Assembly (NCBI GenBank): GCA_964651385.1
Contig: CAZYYM010000004.1
Coordinates: 18,586 to 82,585, forward strand
Reading direction: 5' to 3'
Length of the DNA stretch: 64,000 bases
Source: GCA-001735895 sp964651385
Lineage (GTDB): Bacteria; Pseudomonadota; Gammaproteobacteria; GCA-001735895
Position numbers and translations under genes: made by a program. Under the pieces are notes generated by a model. That model worked only from the letters and a program-made list of their open reading frames with translations. It was not told where the DNA came from and made no database searches. Below are positions 37,002 to 46,845 of the stretch, in pieces (the first letter of the stretch is position 1; every line of letters begins with the position of its first letter).

Positions 37002-37447
37002 GCTTTGCCCATAGCCTGATCAATCGCTTCATTAGCCAATTGGTCCGCAGCCTCATTACCAGGATCCCCAGAGTGTCCCTTTACCCATCTCCAGTGAATA
37101 CGATGTCTCGATGCTTCCTCATCAAGCCTTTGCCACAAATCGACATTCTTCACCGCCTTTTTATTGGCTGTCTTCCAGCCATTAATTTTCCAGTTCTCAA
37201 TCCAGTCATTTATTCCTTGCAGCACATATTTTGAGTCAGTATTCAATTCAATATCGCACGAACGTTTTAATATTTCGAGCCCCTTAATAACAGCCGTTAA
37301 TTCCATGCGATTATTTGTCGTTTCAGCTTTGTGGCCCTTAAGCGATTTACGCTTACCCTGATAACTCATTAAGACACCCCAGCCGCCATGTCCGGGATTT
37401 CCCCGGCAGGCGCCATCGGTATATCTGATTACTTTTTTACCAGTCAT
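36998..37447 (-). CDS. rnhA: Ribonuclease HI
   Basis: A 149-residue enzyme cutting RNA in RNA-DNA hybrids. The four carboxylates are visible: YTDGACRGNPG (Asp), MELTAVI (Glu), LNTDSKYV (Asp) and GNEAADQLA (Asp), with WVKGHSGDPGN in between. It overlaps by four bases with both neighbours, the methyltransferase gene before it and dnaQ after it, so the three genes form a tight operon. Confidence 0.97.
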   Translation of the reverse strand: MTGKKVIRYTDGACRGNPGHGGWGVLMSYQGKRKSLKGHKAETTNNRMELTAVIKGLEILKRSCDIELNTDSKYVLQGINDWIENWKINGWKTANKKAVKNVDLWQRLDEEASRHRIHWRWVKGHSGDPGNEAADQLANEAIDQAMGKA

Positions 37448-38217
37448 AATTTCTTATCATATTTCATGCCTCGGCTAGCTGTCGGCCTTGTTACCGCCTT
37501 ACCGGATAGAATCTTACGGGTTACCCAGCGATGGCGAATAGGAGTAATTGGAATGATATTTTTATCATAAACCAGCACGTTTAAAGCAGACGAAAATTTA
37601 ATCCAGTTACGCATACCTTTTTCCAGCCAGGACAGACGCCTGAGCACCCGAGGCTGCTGTATCGGCGGTAGATAACCCACTTTCAGATGTTTCTGACGAT
37701 CAAATCCGAGTAATTGCATCCAGTCGGTCAGCCGCGCCGCAGTGAAGTAATGCCCGCTCCAGGGTATCTGCTCCAGCCAGGCCTGGACAAAGTGCCGCAA
37801 CCCCCAAAGTGACAACGGATTAAAGTCAACTATGATTAATTTACCCCGTGGGATTAGGATACGCGAAACCTCGCGTAATAGTGCATGAGGCTCACGGGTA
37901 GCTGACAAATGATGCATTAATACCACGAGATCTACGCTGTCGTTAGCGATTGGCAAGAGAGCTGAATGGGCACAAACATCGGTGCCGTATATTGCCTTAT
38001 CCAGCTTAAAATGATGCTTAACCCGGCAGGACTTTAAAAGATGATCCGATTCGCTGGCACAACCGATTTGTATCGAATAATACCCGAAACTGGTAGACAG
38101 AACCGGTTCCAGTGTCTCTCGCAATTCATCCAACAGAAATTGCCCGAGCGCAGTTCGATACCAATCGCTCATGCTTGCAAATCGTTTTTTTGCGCGAAAA
38201 AGTCGATGAATTCGCAT
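37444..38217 (-). CDS. Class I SAM-dependent methyltransferase (YafS-like)
   Basis: A 257-residue methyltransferase of the Methyltransf_11 type. It contains the segment DLVVLMHHLSATREPHALLREVSRILIPRGKLIIVDFNPLSLWG, typical of the gammaproteobacterial YafS-like proteins upstream of rnhA. The first ATG has AAAAGG upstream and is used here, but the conserved part begins at Met16 (38172). The glycine-rich SAM loop is degenerate (YYSIQIGCAS), a known trait of this group. Substrate unknown. It overlaps rnhA by four bases. Confidence 0.85.
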   Translation of the reverse strand: MRIHRLFRAKKRFASMSDWYRTALGQFLLDELRETLEPVLSTSFGYYSIQIGCASESDHLLKSCRVKHHFKLDKAIYGTDVCAHSALLPIANDSVDLVVLMHHLSATREPHALLREVSRILIPRGKLIIVDFNPLSLWGLRHFVQAWLEQIPWSGHYFTAARLTDWMQLLGFDRQKHLKVGYLPPIQQPRVLRRLSWLEKGMRNWIKFSSALNVLVYDKNIIPITPIRHRWVTRKILSGKAVTRPTASRGMKYDKKL

Positions 38218-38280
38218 TTTAATCTTACCTTTTCACCAGTACAATGCCTACATTTTATCGCTTAAGCAGTTTGCATACTA

Positions 38281-40086
38281 ATGATAATATTACGGTTTTT
38301 GAACGCTCGACTCACAATTCGATTATTCGTTTCACTATTTCTGACCAGCCTGATAGCTGCCTGTCAGGGCATGAATGTCACCAAAACTATTGAACCCGCT
38401 GCGATGAGCGTCTTGGAACCACCTCAGCCGTTGGTGTTCATTGACAGGAAAACTATGGCTCAAAGTTCAGAGATCACTGTCAGCGAAATCGCCACAGCCC
38501 CCGACTTCTCCCACATCGCTGCAACGTCCCCCAATAACCCGGAAACAGACAGCAATTTTGTTATGGATGAAGCCAGTATCCCGCAGCTGATAGTCCCGAA
38601 ACTTGCAACTAAAGGGACTGAGTACATCCCACTCGATTTCGACCCTCTTGCATTTGCCGAGTATCAAAAACAAACAAATGCCTGGTATCGCCTACAATCG
38701 GGAATGCGAATGGCCGATGTGGTTAACAGGCGCGTCACAACACAGCTAAACTGGTATTTAAAACACCCCGGATACATTCGACGCGTTATGGAGCGCGCTC
38801 AACCGGTTTTACCTTTCATACTGGATGAAATTGAAGCCCGGCAGTTACCTACCGAACTCGCTCTATTGCCAATCGTCGAAAGTGCCTATCAAACATTTGC
38901 CTATTCACACGGCCGTGCTTCCGGTATGTGGCAAATCATCCCATCGACGGCCCGTTTCCTTGGCCTGAAACATAACTGGTGGTACGACGGTCGGCGCGAC
39001 ATCGTAGACTCAACCAAAGCGGCGTTAACTTATCTCGAAAGCCTGGCAGATCAATTTGACGGGGACTGGGAACTAGCACTTGCCGCTTACAATGCAGGTC
39101 CAGGAAAAATACGCAGTGCCATCAAATACAATAAAAAGCGTAAGAAGCAATCCGACTTCTGGCATCTCACTCGAATTCGGAAAGAAACCAAAGCGTATGT
39201 ACCCAAACTACTGGCACTGAAAATACTTTTTAGCCGCCCAGAAACCTATGGTATTGATCTACTGCCGATCAATAATGACATCGACTATACAATCGTAGAA
39301 CTCGAAGGGCAGATTGATCTCGCACTGGCGGCAGATATGGCCGGCATTTCTATCAACCAGCTATACCAGCTTAACCCGGCTTTTAATCGCTGGGCGACCG
39401 CACCCAGTGGGCCCCATCGCCTGCTATTGCCGAAGGATAAAATCGACCAGTTCAAGCAGGCATTACAGGAATTACCTCCCGAAAATAGAATCAACTGGGT
39501 TCGACATAAAATTAAAAACGGTGAAACCCTAGGCCATATATCACAAAAATACCGTACCACTATCGCACTGATTAAAAATGTTAATAAGATACATGGTACG
39601 CAAATTCGTGCAGGCAAATATCTGATGATTCCTACCGCAACGAAATCATTGAACTCATATACTATGAGTAAAAATCAACGACTGAGCAAGATCCAGAACA
39701 CCCAGCGCCCAGGTAAAAAGCAGTTCCATATCGTACGTTCAGGCCAAAGTCTGTGGTCGATATCAAAGCATTATGGCGTTAGCACCAAAGCACTAGCCAA
39801 ATGGAATGGAATGGCGCCAATCGATACCTTAAAGGTAGGCCAGAAACTTGTTGTCTGGAATAAAAATAAACCAGGTTTGCAGCGCGTCAGTTTTAATCAA
39901 CCATTCCCTAATCAGGGTTTACATGCGCTACGTTATACCGTAAGAAAAGGCGATTCTCTCTCACGTATAGCGGATCGGTTCAACATTCGTATAGCCGATA
40001 TAAAACGCTGGAACCGATTGGGAAAATATTTACATCCCGGACAGAAAATAAAATTATATGTCGATATAACAAGCCAGTCCGGTTAA
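38281..40086 (+). CDS. mltD: Membrane-bound lytic murein transglycosylase D
   Basis: A 601-residue lipoprotein: signal sequence with lipobox IAAC (Cys near 28), an MltD N-terminal region, then the SLT domain (about 185-310) with the catalytic Glu in LPIVESAYQ and GRASGMWQIIPSTA, AYNAGPGKI. Three LysM peptidoglycan-binding repeats follow, at about 408-448, 477-523 and 549-595. It cuts glycan strands to leave 1,6-anhydro ends. It diverges from the methyltransferase gene, as mltD does from the yafS/gloB area in enterics. Confidence 0.95.
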   Translation: MIILRFLNARLTIRLFVSLFLTSLIAACQGMNVTKTIEPAAMSVLEPPQPLVFIDRKTMAQSSEITVSEIATAPDFSHIAATSPNNPETDSNFVMDEASIPQLIVPKLATKGTEYIPLDFDPLAFAEYQKQTNAWYRLQSGMRMADVVNRRVTTQLNWYLKHPGYIRRVMERAQPVLPFILDEIEARQLPTELALLPIVESAYQTFAYSHGRASGMWQIIPSTARFLGLKHNWWYDGRRDIVDSTKAALTYLESLADQFDGDWELALAAYNAGPGKIRSAIKYNKKRKKQSDFWHLTRIRKETKAYVPKLLALKILFSRPETYGIDLLPINNDIDYTIVELEGQIDLALAADMAGISINQLYQLNPAFNRWATAPSGPHRLLLPKDKIDQFKQALQELPPENRINWVRHKIKNGETLGHISQKYRTTIALIKNVNKIHGTQIRAGKYLMIPTATKSLNSYTMSKNQRLSKIQNTQRPGKKQFHIVRSGQSLWSISKHYGVSTKALAKWNGMAPIDTLKVGQKLVVWNKNKPGLQRVSFNQPFPNQGLHALRYTVRKGDSLSRIADRFNIRIADIKRWNRLGKYLHPGQKIKLYVDITSQSG

Positions 40087-40239
40087 GTATTGGATCTGAT
40101 ACTTTGTATCGTGACAGGGATAACATTCGCCCTCGAATGCAACGGCAATTATTTCCGCCCGTCAGTTGCTTTATCCCTGATCAACGGCGAAAATAGCTGT
40201 GGGTATGGCCCTATAACAAAAGATTCTCGCAGATAAATT

Positions 40240-41295
40240 ATGCCTCTAGAAATTGATCCCAATCAGATAATGTCTCTTTCACCGATCGATTCATTGAACC
40301 CTGAAAATATTCAGGATTTGATAAAAAAGATATCAGCTACCGGATTAATGGCCGGGCACTATGCTTTTAAAAAAGGAGATATGGATAAATGCCATATTTA
40401 TGTGCTAAAAGGTGCAATCGAATTAGTCGAAGACAAAAAAGTATACCAAGTAATCAGGGCCGGCACACCGGATAGCTTGCACCCTATTGCCCATGGATTT
40501 CCCCGTCCCTACTCCGCCCGGGCTAAAGTCGGATCGGTCATTACCCGGATAAATAGTGACATGCTTGACATCATGTTAACCTGGGATCAAACCGGCAGTT
40601 ATTCCGTAGAGGCGCTGGAAGAAGAGGACGAAGGTACCGACTGGATGACCCGCATTTTGCAAACAAGGGCCTTTCATCGTATACCACCCGCTAATATCCA
40701 GGCAATGTTTATGCGTATGGAGTCGGTAGGTTATAGTCCCGGCGAGAAAGTTGTCAAACAGGATGCGGAAGGTGATTATTTTTATATCATCAAGGAAGGT
40801 CGGTGTCTGGTAACGCGTTCCACGCCCGCTAATCCAAGCGGTGTAAAACTGGCAACCTTGTCCGTTGGCGATAGTTTTGGAGAGGAAGCGTTAATCTCTG
40901 ACTCCAAACGCAATGCTACAGTCACTATGCTAACTGAAGGTCATTTAATGCGACTAAATAAAGAAGACTTTAATTCGTTGCTGAATGAGCCCCTACTAAA
41001 CTGGGTAAGTTACGAGGAAGGTAAAAATCTCGTAGCCGAAGAACGTGCACTCTGGTTTGACGTCCGTCTACCGGCCGAACATAAGGCGAAACACATCAAG
41101 GACAGTATCAATATTCCTTTGATATTTCTACGGATGAAAGCCAACTCTCTGGATCCTGCTAATAAGTATGTGATTTACTGCGATACAGGGCGACGCAGTT
41201 CTGCGGCATCATTTCTACTAAACGAAAAAGACATCGAATCCTATGTTTTGCAAGACGGTGTTGATGCCGCTAACCCGGAAGATCTGATTTCCTGA
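40240..41295 (+). CDS. Double cyclic-nucleotide-binding domain protein with C-terminal rhodanese domain
   Basis: A 351-residue cytoplasmic protein. The first cNMP-like domain (about 15-115) is degenerate. The second (about 142-245) has the phosphate-binding cassette FGEEALISDSKRNATV with its Arg, so it should bind cAMP or cGMP. A rhodanese domain (about 265-350) ends the protein, with the active-site loop YCDTGRRSS and Cys314 as expected nucleophile. No DNA-binding domain is present. It leads a signalling cluster that ends with an adenylate cyclase (47628-49841), a plausible source of its ligand. What the rhodanese acts on is unknown. Confidence 0.85.
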   Translation: MPLEIDPNQIMSLSPIDSLNPENIQDLIKKISATGLMAGHYAFKKGDMDKCHIYVLKGAIELVEDKKVYQVIRAGTPDSLHPIAHGFPRPYSARAKVGSVITRINSDMLDIMLTWDQTGSYSVEALEEEDEGTDWMTRILQTRAFHRIPPANIQAMFMRMESVGYSPGEKVVKQDAEGDYFYIIKEGRCLVTRSTPANPSGVKLATLSVGDSFGEEALISDSKRNATVTMLTEGHLMRLNKEDFNSLLNEPLLNWVSYEEGKNLVAEERALWFDVRLPAEHKAKHIKDSINIPLIFLRMKANSLDPANKYVIYCDTGRRSSAASFLLNEKDIESYVLQDGVDAANPEDLIS

Positions 41296-41309
41296 TCCCT
41301 ATTCCAGGT

Positions 41310-42905
41310 TTAATCTAAAATAGTCTTTTCGTCGATCAGGTCAATTTGTTCTGGATCGAGAAATTCTTCCGCATAATCCAGATACACTTTATTTTTAATA
41401 AAAATATCGAATATATCGGGGTCAATATGGTTGTCTCTCTTCATATAATTCATAATTTTCAGGCACTCGGATAATTTTTTTCCTTTCTTGTAAGGTCGAT
41501 CACTCGCAGTTAATGCCTCGAAGATATCGGCAATTGCCATGATGCGCGCCTGCACTGACATTTCATCACGCTTTAAGCCTTTGGGATAGCCGCTACCATC
41601 CATTTTTTCATGGTGGCCACCCGCATATTCCGGCACATTTTGTAAACTGCGTGGGAATGGTAGAGATTCAAGCATTTTTATCGTCGCGACAATGTGGTTA
41701 TTAATTGTCTCACGCTCCTCATCGTTAAGCGTACCGCGCTGGATGCATAGATTCTTCAATTCGTCCCTGGTGATTAAAGGCCGGAGTTGGCCGTTTAAAT
41801 CGAGCCATTGGATTTTCGATAAATCCACCAATCTCAATCGGTTATCTTCTGATAAAAATTCGCCACCAAAATTCGTCTTTTGAAGGAACGTCAGATCGTC
41901 ACGTAATTTGTCACATCGTTGTTGACATTGCTGTTCAATTATTTCTACTTCCATGTCGGCAAGGTTTGGCTGGAGCAAAGCATTCAATCTGGCGATTTCA
42001 GCATCTCGCAGGAGCAATTCAATTCGACCTTCTAGTACATTGATTCGATCAAATATAGTTTCCAGCTTAGTCGATTTATCCATCACATATTCAGGTGTCA
42101 CCACTTTACCGCAATCGTGTAACCAGGCCGCTGTCTCCAATTCATAACGATCATTTTTATCGATTTGAAAACTGCTCAAGGGGCCGCTAGTCGTTTCATG
42201 CACCGCCTCAGCCAATTGCATGGTTAACACAGGAATACGACGACAATGCCCACCGGTATATGGCGATTTATCATCAATAGCGCTTGCGATCATTTTGATA
42301 AATGATTCAAAAAGAACCTGTAACTCAGAAATCAGACGTCGCTGGGTGAGCGCGACCGCAGCCTGGGATGCCAGCGACTCTGCTAATTGCTGTTCGACGG
42401 CACTAAAACTAAACACTTTACCGCTATCTGGATTCCGGGCATTAATCAACTGCAAAACGCCGATGATTTGCTTCTCGTGGTCCTTGAGTGGAAAGGTTAA
42501 CATCGACTGAGTTCTATAGCCGGTACTCGCATCGAAGCTGCGTGTGCCGGAAAAGTCAAATCCATCTTCGTGATAGGCATCTTCGATATTAATGGTTTTG
42601 CCGGTTAGTACGCAATGCGTGACTACATTACTATGGTTTTCTCTATTATCTATTTTGAGAGGTATAGGCGGAAAGGTAATATCCTTACCTGTAGTACCGC
42701 CCATTTGAATATCGAGTGAATCATTAGATATAATTTCGAACGAAAGAACATCATTTTTTAGAAAATACAGTGATCCACCATCAGCATGCGTCAGAGATTT
42801 GGCGCCCATCATGATAATTTCAAGCAGCTTCTTGGTATCACTTTCTGCGGAGAGGGCAATACCAATTTCGTTGAGTCGATCTATCCTGTCGAGAAGTTCA
42901 GACAT
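41310..42905 (-). CDS. GAF and HD-GYP domain c-di-GMP phosphodiesterase
   Basis: A 531-residue cytoplasmic protein. A GAF sensor (about 20-190) precedes an HD-GYP domain (about 200-515). The HD pair is in WLHDCGK (His263, Asp264) and the GYP signature in HHEKMDGSGYP (431-441), both intact, so it should hydrolyse c-di-GMP to pGpG or GMP. Between them lies an extra segment of about 115 residues (277-392), partly coiled-coil (LEGRIELLLRDAEIARLNALL). It faces the cNMP/rhodanese gene tail to tail, 14 bases apart. Confidence 0.92.
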   Translation of the reverse strand: MSELLDRIDRLNEIGIALSAESDTKKLLEIIMMGAKSLTHADGGSLYFLKNDVLSFEIISNDSLDIQMGGTTGKDITFPPIPLKIDNRENHSNVVTHCVLTGKTINIEDAYHEDGFDFSGTRSFDASTGYRTQSMLTFPLKDHEKQIIGVLQLINARNPDSGKVFSFSAVEQQLAESLASQAAVALTQRRLISELQVLFESFIKMIASAIDDKSPYTGGHCRRIPVLTMQLAEAVHETTSGPLSSFQIDKNDRYELETAAWLHDCGKVVTPEYVMDKSTKLETIFDRINVLEGRIELLLRDAEIARLNALLQPNLADMEVEIIEQQCQQRCDKLRDDLTFLQKTNFGGEFLSEDNRLRLVDLSKIQWLDLNGQLRPLITRDELKNLCIQRGTLNDEERETINNHIVATIKMLESLPFPRSLQNVPEYAGGHHEKMDGSGYPKGLKRDEMSVQARIMAIADIFEALTASDRPYKKGKKLSECLKIMNYMKRDNHIDPDIFDIFIKNKVYLDYAEEFLDPEQIDLIDEKTILD

Positions 42906-43329
42906 AAACCTTAATTTAGCCCTCTAATTTACTCTAGCTTGTCATTGGATTGACTCGCCAATGGAATCTTCTTATTTTAATCGGGATTAAATCATCAATT
43001 CAATTGGCAAACCGGTATACTTTTTGCGATGGCTAACATTTTTGGCGATTAATACTGGTAATCCTCGACGCTCAACTTTATAGTTCACTTTAACTTTGCC
43101 ACGGAAGTTTAAACCCGGCTCGAATTATCGTAATACTAAATAGTTGAAAAAACTGTTTTTTCATTAAAAAAGGGGTAAATCACAGTCATGCTTCCATTAC
43201 ACGGAACAAGCACTTAATATTCGCGCTATTCAAGGTTTTAGTAAAAAAAGAGGCTATAAAATCTCAGGCTCACCACCCAGGCGGGTATTGCGTCACTAGT
43301 TTGGATAATTACTATAGATTGGAGACGGT
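42906..43329. other. Divergent intergenic region between HD-GYP gene and kinase gene
   Basis: About 424 AT-rich bases with no gene. It must hold promoters for both flanking genes, but I found no convincing -35/-10 pair or sigma54 or sigma28 element. The kinase ATG is preceded by GGAG at five bases. Confidence 0.5.
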
Positions 43330-45963
43330 ATGAAAACCCGTTTTTGGAACAGTGACTGGTTCGCTGGGTTCATAATAACAATTATAATTGTTCTATTTTC
43401 AGGCTCTGCCAGCTTTCAAAGTATAGAACGAGCGGCTTATGACTGGGGTGTTCGCTCGACCGAAAAGCAGCCCTCCGACAAAATTGCCATCATCGCAATT
43501 GACGATGAAAGCATTGCTAATATTGGACGCTGGCCCTGGCGTCGTGATTTGCATGCTGAACTTATTGAGAAACTGTCAAAAGGTGGTGTAAAAGTCATCG
43601 GCCAGTCAGTATTTTTCCTCGAGCCTCAAATCGACCCCGGCAGTTTATACATTCGCGATTTAATCGACTTTGTATCTAATGCCAGCTTCAACGATGTGCC
43701 AGCCGATATTGATACATTGGGTAGCTTTCTGGAACGGGATTCGAGTAAAGGACATAAAGCCGACGCGCTGAAATTTTATTTACAGTCAAGCATGCATTCC
43801 CGACTAAGCCAGGACATAGAAACGCTAAAGGCGCGTCTGTTCGATGCCGAACAGACACTCAATACGGATGCCAAATTGGCAGAAAGTGTGGCTAAAGCGG
43901 GCAATGTCGTGCTTTCTATGATCTTTAATCCCGGCGAAGTCCTCGGAAGACCGGACGAGGAGTTGCCTGATTACGTTTTAAGAAACTCAATAACACAAAT
44001 TCGTGATCGAGTTTCTGCACAAAGCCAGGGATTGTTTCCGATTCAAACCAACGGTGCCCTGCCGCCAATCCCTGAAATCGGTAGCCCGGCATCTGCCATC
44101 GGTCATTTAAACGTGATATTGGACATTGATGGTGGTATTCGTTCCGAACCTTTAGTACTTCAACATTACGATCGATTTTACCCGTCATTATCTTTACAAA
44201 TTGCTGCGAAAAGCCTGAACCTTAGCAACGAAGACATTAAGGTTAATCTGGCAGAAAGTGTCGAACTGGGTAATTTAGTCATCAAGACCGATTCTCAGCT
44301 ACAAATGAATACCTTTTTCTACTCGACGCCCGATGGTAGTCCGGCATTCGAGGAAGACTCTTTCTATGATGTCTTCACCGGTAAAATCGATATTTCAAAA
44401 TACAAAGATAAAATCGTATTAATCGGCGCCACTGCTGCAGGCGTCGGAAATACCCAGGTAACACCGGTTAATGCCGCTATGGCGCCAGTTCAAAGCCTTG
44501 CACATTCCGTTTCCAGTATATTGAACGAAGATTTTTTCGTAGTGCCTGAGTGGGGTATCTGGGCAAGACTGGGAGCATTTGTCCTGGTAGCCCTGTACCT
44601 GATGATTGCCATGCCAAGAATGAAAGCCGGAGTGTCCGCAGTAATCACCCTGGTTTTGCTAATGAGCCTGATTGCGACGCACTATGCGATGATGACGACC
44701 AGCAATTTATGGATTCAATTAATGACACCCGCCGCCCTGCTGGTATTCGGTCATTTGTTGATCACCACAAAACGTTTCCTCGTCACAGAGCGAGGTAAAA
44801 CCCGTTCTGATGAAGAATCGTCGGAAAGTAACCGTATGTTAGGTATCGCATTTCAGTCGCAGGGGCAACTGGATATGGCATTTGAAAAATTTCGGAAATG
44901 CAGCATGGATGACCAAGTCATGGAAGCCATGTATAACCTCGCCCTTGATTTCGAACGAAAACGCCAATTCAATAAAGCAACTGTCGTATATCAGCACATG
45001 GGTAATCACGATAAAGAATTTCGTGATATCAGCACGCGCATGAGCCGCGCACTAGCGATGGAAGAAACCGTTTTGCTAGGTGGTAGCGGTGGTCACGCCG
45101 GTGGTACGATGCTACTTAATGGTGGTGGCGTCGAAAAACCGATGCTTGGTCGTTACGAAGTTGAAAAGGAACTGGGTAAAGGTGCCATGGGTATTGTTTA
45201 TCTGGGTAAAGATCCAAAAATCAGCCGCGTAGTAGCTATTAAAACCATGGCACTGGCTCAGGAATTTGAAGAAGACGAACTCGAAGATGTCAAAGAACGA
45301 TTTTTCCGCGAGGCAGAAACTGCCGGGCGTCTTAGCCATCCCAATATTGTAACCATTTTTGACGCCGGTGAAGAACACGATCTCGCTTATATCGCAATGG
45401 AATTTCTTAAGGGCCATGACCTCACGCGCTACACAAAAGCTGACAATCTGCTAGACATCAAGACTGTAATCGGTATCGTTCAACGCTCTGCCGAAGGTCT
45501 GGCTTTTGCGCATAACCAGAACGTTGTTCACCGTGACATTAAACCAGCCAATATCATGTATGAGCCAGAATCCGACTCATTAAAAATAACTGATTTTGGT
45601 ATTGCTCGGATTACCGACTCGAGCAAAACAAAAACCGGTATGGTGCTAGGTACACCTTCCTATATGTCTCCTGAACAGCTAGCCGGAAAAAAAGTCGACG
45701 GCCGCTCAGATATTTTTTCTCTGGGCGTCATGTTGTTTCAGTTGCTATCTGGCTCGCTGCCATTTAAGGCCGAGTCTATGGCCAGCCTGATGTTCAAAAT
45801 CACCAACGAAGAAGCTCCCGACGTAAAATCTATTCGCACCGAGATACCCGATAATTTATCATCTATAATCAATAAAGCACTCGTTAAAAATGCCGATGAC
45901 CGTTATCAAACAGGTACTGAAATGGCAAATGACCTGAAGACTCTTATGATTAGTTTGAGCTGA
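43330..45963 (+). CDS. CHASE2-domain serine/threonine protein kinase
   Basis: An 877-residue membrane kinase. One N-terminal helix (11-28), a periplasmic CHASE2 sensor (about 30-400, with IDDESIANIGRWPWRRD), three membrane helices (about 409-428, 433-455, 459-480), a TPR-like helical linker (500-570), and a Hanks-type kinase domain (608-873). Kinase residues are intact: GKGAMG, VAIK (Lys637 or so), HRDIKPAN, DFG, and SPEQ in place of APE. The linker carries two Thr-hydrophobic stretches (EETVLL at 578-583, GTMLLN near 592) that could be phosphosites. PP2C, FHA and CHASE2-cyclase genes follow. Confidence 0.92.
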   Translation: MKTRFWNSDWFAGFIITIIIVLFSGSASFQSIERAAYDWGVRSTEKQPSDKIAIIAIDDESIANIGRWPWRRDLHAELIEKLSKGGVKVIGQSVFFLEPQIDPGSLYIRDLIDFVSNASFNDVPADIDTLGSFLERDSSKGHKADALKFYLQSSMHSRLSQDIETLKARLFDAEQTLNTDAKLAESVAKAGNVVLSMIFNPGEVLGRPDEELPDYVLRNSITQIRDRVSAQSQGLFPIQTNGALPPIPEIGSPASAIGHLNVILDIDGGIRSEPLVLQHYDRFYPSLSLQIAAKSLNLSNEDIKVNLAESVELGNLVIKTDSQLQMNTFFYSTPDGSPAFEEDSFYDVFTGKIDISKYKDKIVLIGATAAGVGNTQVTPVNAAMAPVQSLAHSVSSILNEDFFVVPEWGIWARLGAFVLVALYLMIAMPRMKAGVSAVITLVLLMSLIATHYAMMTTSNLWIQLMTPAALLVFGHLLITTKRFLVTERGKTRSDEESSESNRMLGIAFQSQGQLDMAFEKFRKCSMDDQVMEAMYNLALDFERKRQFNKATVVYQHMGNHDKEFRDISTRMSRALAMEETVLLGGSGGHAGGTMLLNGGGVEKPMLGRYEVEKELGKGAMGIVYLGKDPKISRVVAIKTMALAQEFEEDELEDVKERFFREAETAGRLSHPNIVTIFDAGEEHDLAYIAMEFLKGHDLTRYTKADNLLDIKTVIGIVQRSAEGLAFAHNQNVVHRDIKPANIMYEPESDSLKITDFGIARITDSSKTKTGMVLGTPSYMSPEQLAGKKVDGRSDIFSLGVMLFQLLSGSLPFKAESMASLMFKITNEEAPDVKSIRTEIPDNLSSIINKALVKNADDRYQTGTEMANDLKTLMISLS

Positions 45964-45972
45964 TATTCATAA

Positions 45973-46797
45973 ATGAATTTGCAAGATAAAATAGCCATAC
46001 TGGGCTTAACCGATATCGGTATGGTGCGTAAAAAAAATGAAGACGCGATCGGATTCGATAGCGCTTTAGGTTTGGTGGTTCTTGCTGATGGTATGGGTGG
46101 TCACCGCGGTGGCGAAGTCGCCAGTGGTTTAACAGTCGATAGCGTCATTAGTTCGGTGCAGAAAAACCTTCCTGCTATCGAACCCGGTCAAATAGATCCC
46201 GACAGTGGTTTCTCACATGAATCACTTTGTATTCAGGAGGCTGTCGAATCAGCCAATCAGATAGTATTTAAGACGGCAGAAGCGAATCCGGATCATCGTG
46301 GCATGGGTACTACGATTGTCGTATTGCAATTTTACAACAACACTTTGTCTCTGGCACATATTGGCGATTCCCGCTGTTATCGATTTAGGAGCAGTAAACT
46401 CGAGCAGTTGACCAAAGATCATTCGCTGTTACAGGAGCTAATTGATCGAGGCTTTTATACCGCCGAAGAAGCAAAAAACTCGATGAATAAAAATCTTGTT
46501 ACACGGGCTTTAGGGATAGATCCGGTTGTTACCGTCGATATCCAGGAAGATATCGCCATGAAAAATGATATATATATGCTATGTTCAGATGGACTAACCG
46601 ATTTTGTTGAAGACGAATATATATACTTAACTATTAAGAGATTTAGTGATAATCTAGAAGAAGCTGCCAAGCAGTTGATTACAAAGGCAAACCAGAATGG
46701 TGGAAAGGATAATATTTCGGTAATGTTGTGCCGAGTAAATCAAGAATTCTCGACCAAAAAAGACTGGTTTAGCAAAATGTTTGCCTGGTTCGATTAA
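45973..46797 (+). CDS. PP2C-family Ser/Thr protein phosphatase
   Basis: A 274-residue soluble metal-dependent phosphatase (Stp1/PrpC type). Metal-binding motifs are visible: NEDAIGFD, LVVLADGMGGHRGGEVAS, GTTIVV, IGDSRCYRF, CSDGLTDF and GGKDNISVML. It starts nine bases after the kinase stop and should reverse its phosphorylation. The C-terminal 20 residues (KKDWFSKMFAWF) are an amphipathic aromatic tail that may touch the membrane. Confidence 0.93.
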   Translation: MNLQDKIAILGLTDIGMVRKKNEDAIGFDSALGLVVLADGMGGHRGGEVASGLTVDSVISSVQKNLPAIEPGQIDPDSGFSHESLCIQEAVESANQIVFKTAEANPDHRGMGTTIVVLQFYNNTLSLAHIGDSRCYRFRSSKLEQLTKDHSLLQELIDRGFYTAEEAKNSMNKNLVTRALGIDPVVTVDIQEDIAMKNDIYMLCSDGLTDFVEDEYIYLTIKRFSDNLEEAAKQLITKANQNGGKDNISVMLCRVNQEFSTKKDWFSKMFAWFD

Positions 46798-46845
46798 CGG
46801 ATTACACCCAGTAAAAAGACGCATATTTAGAGGCTGGATAAAAAC

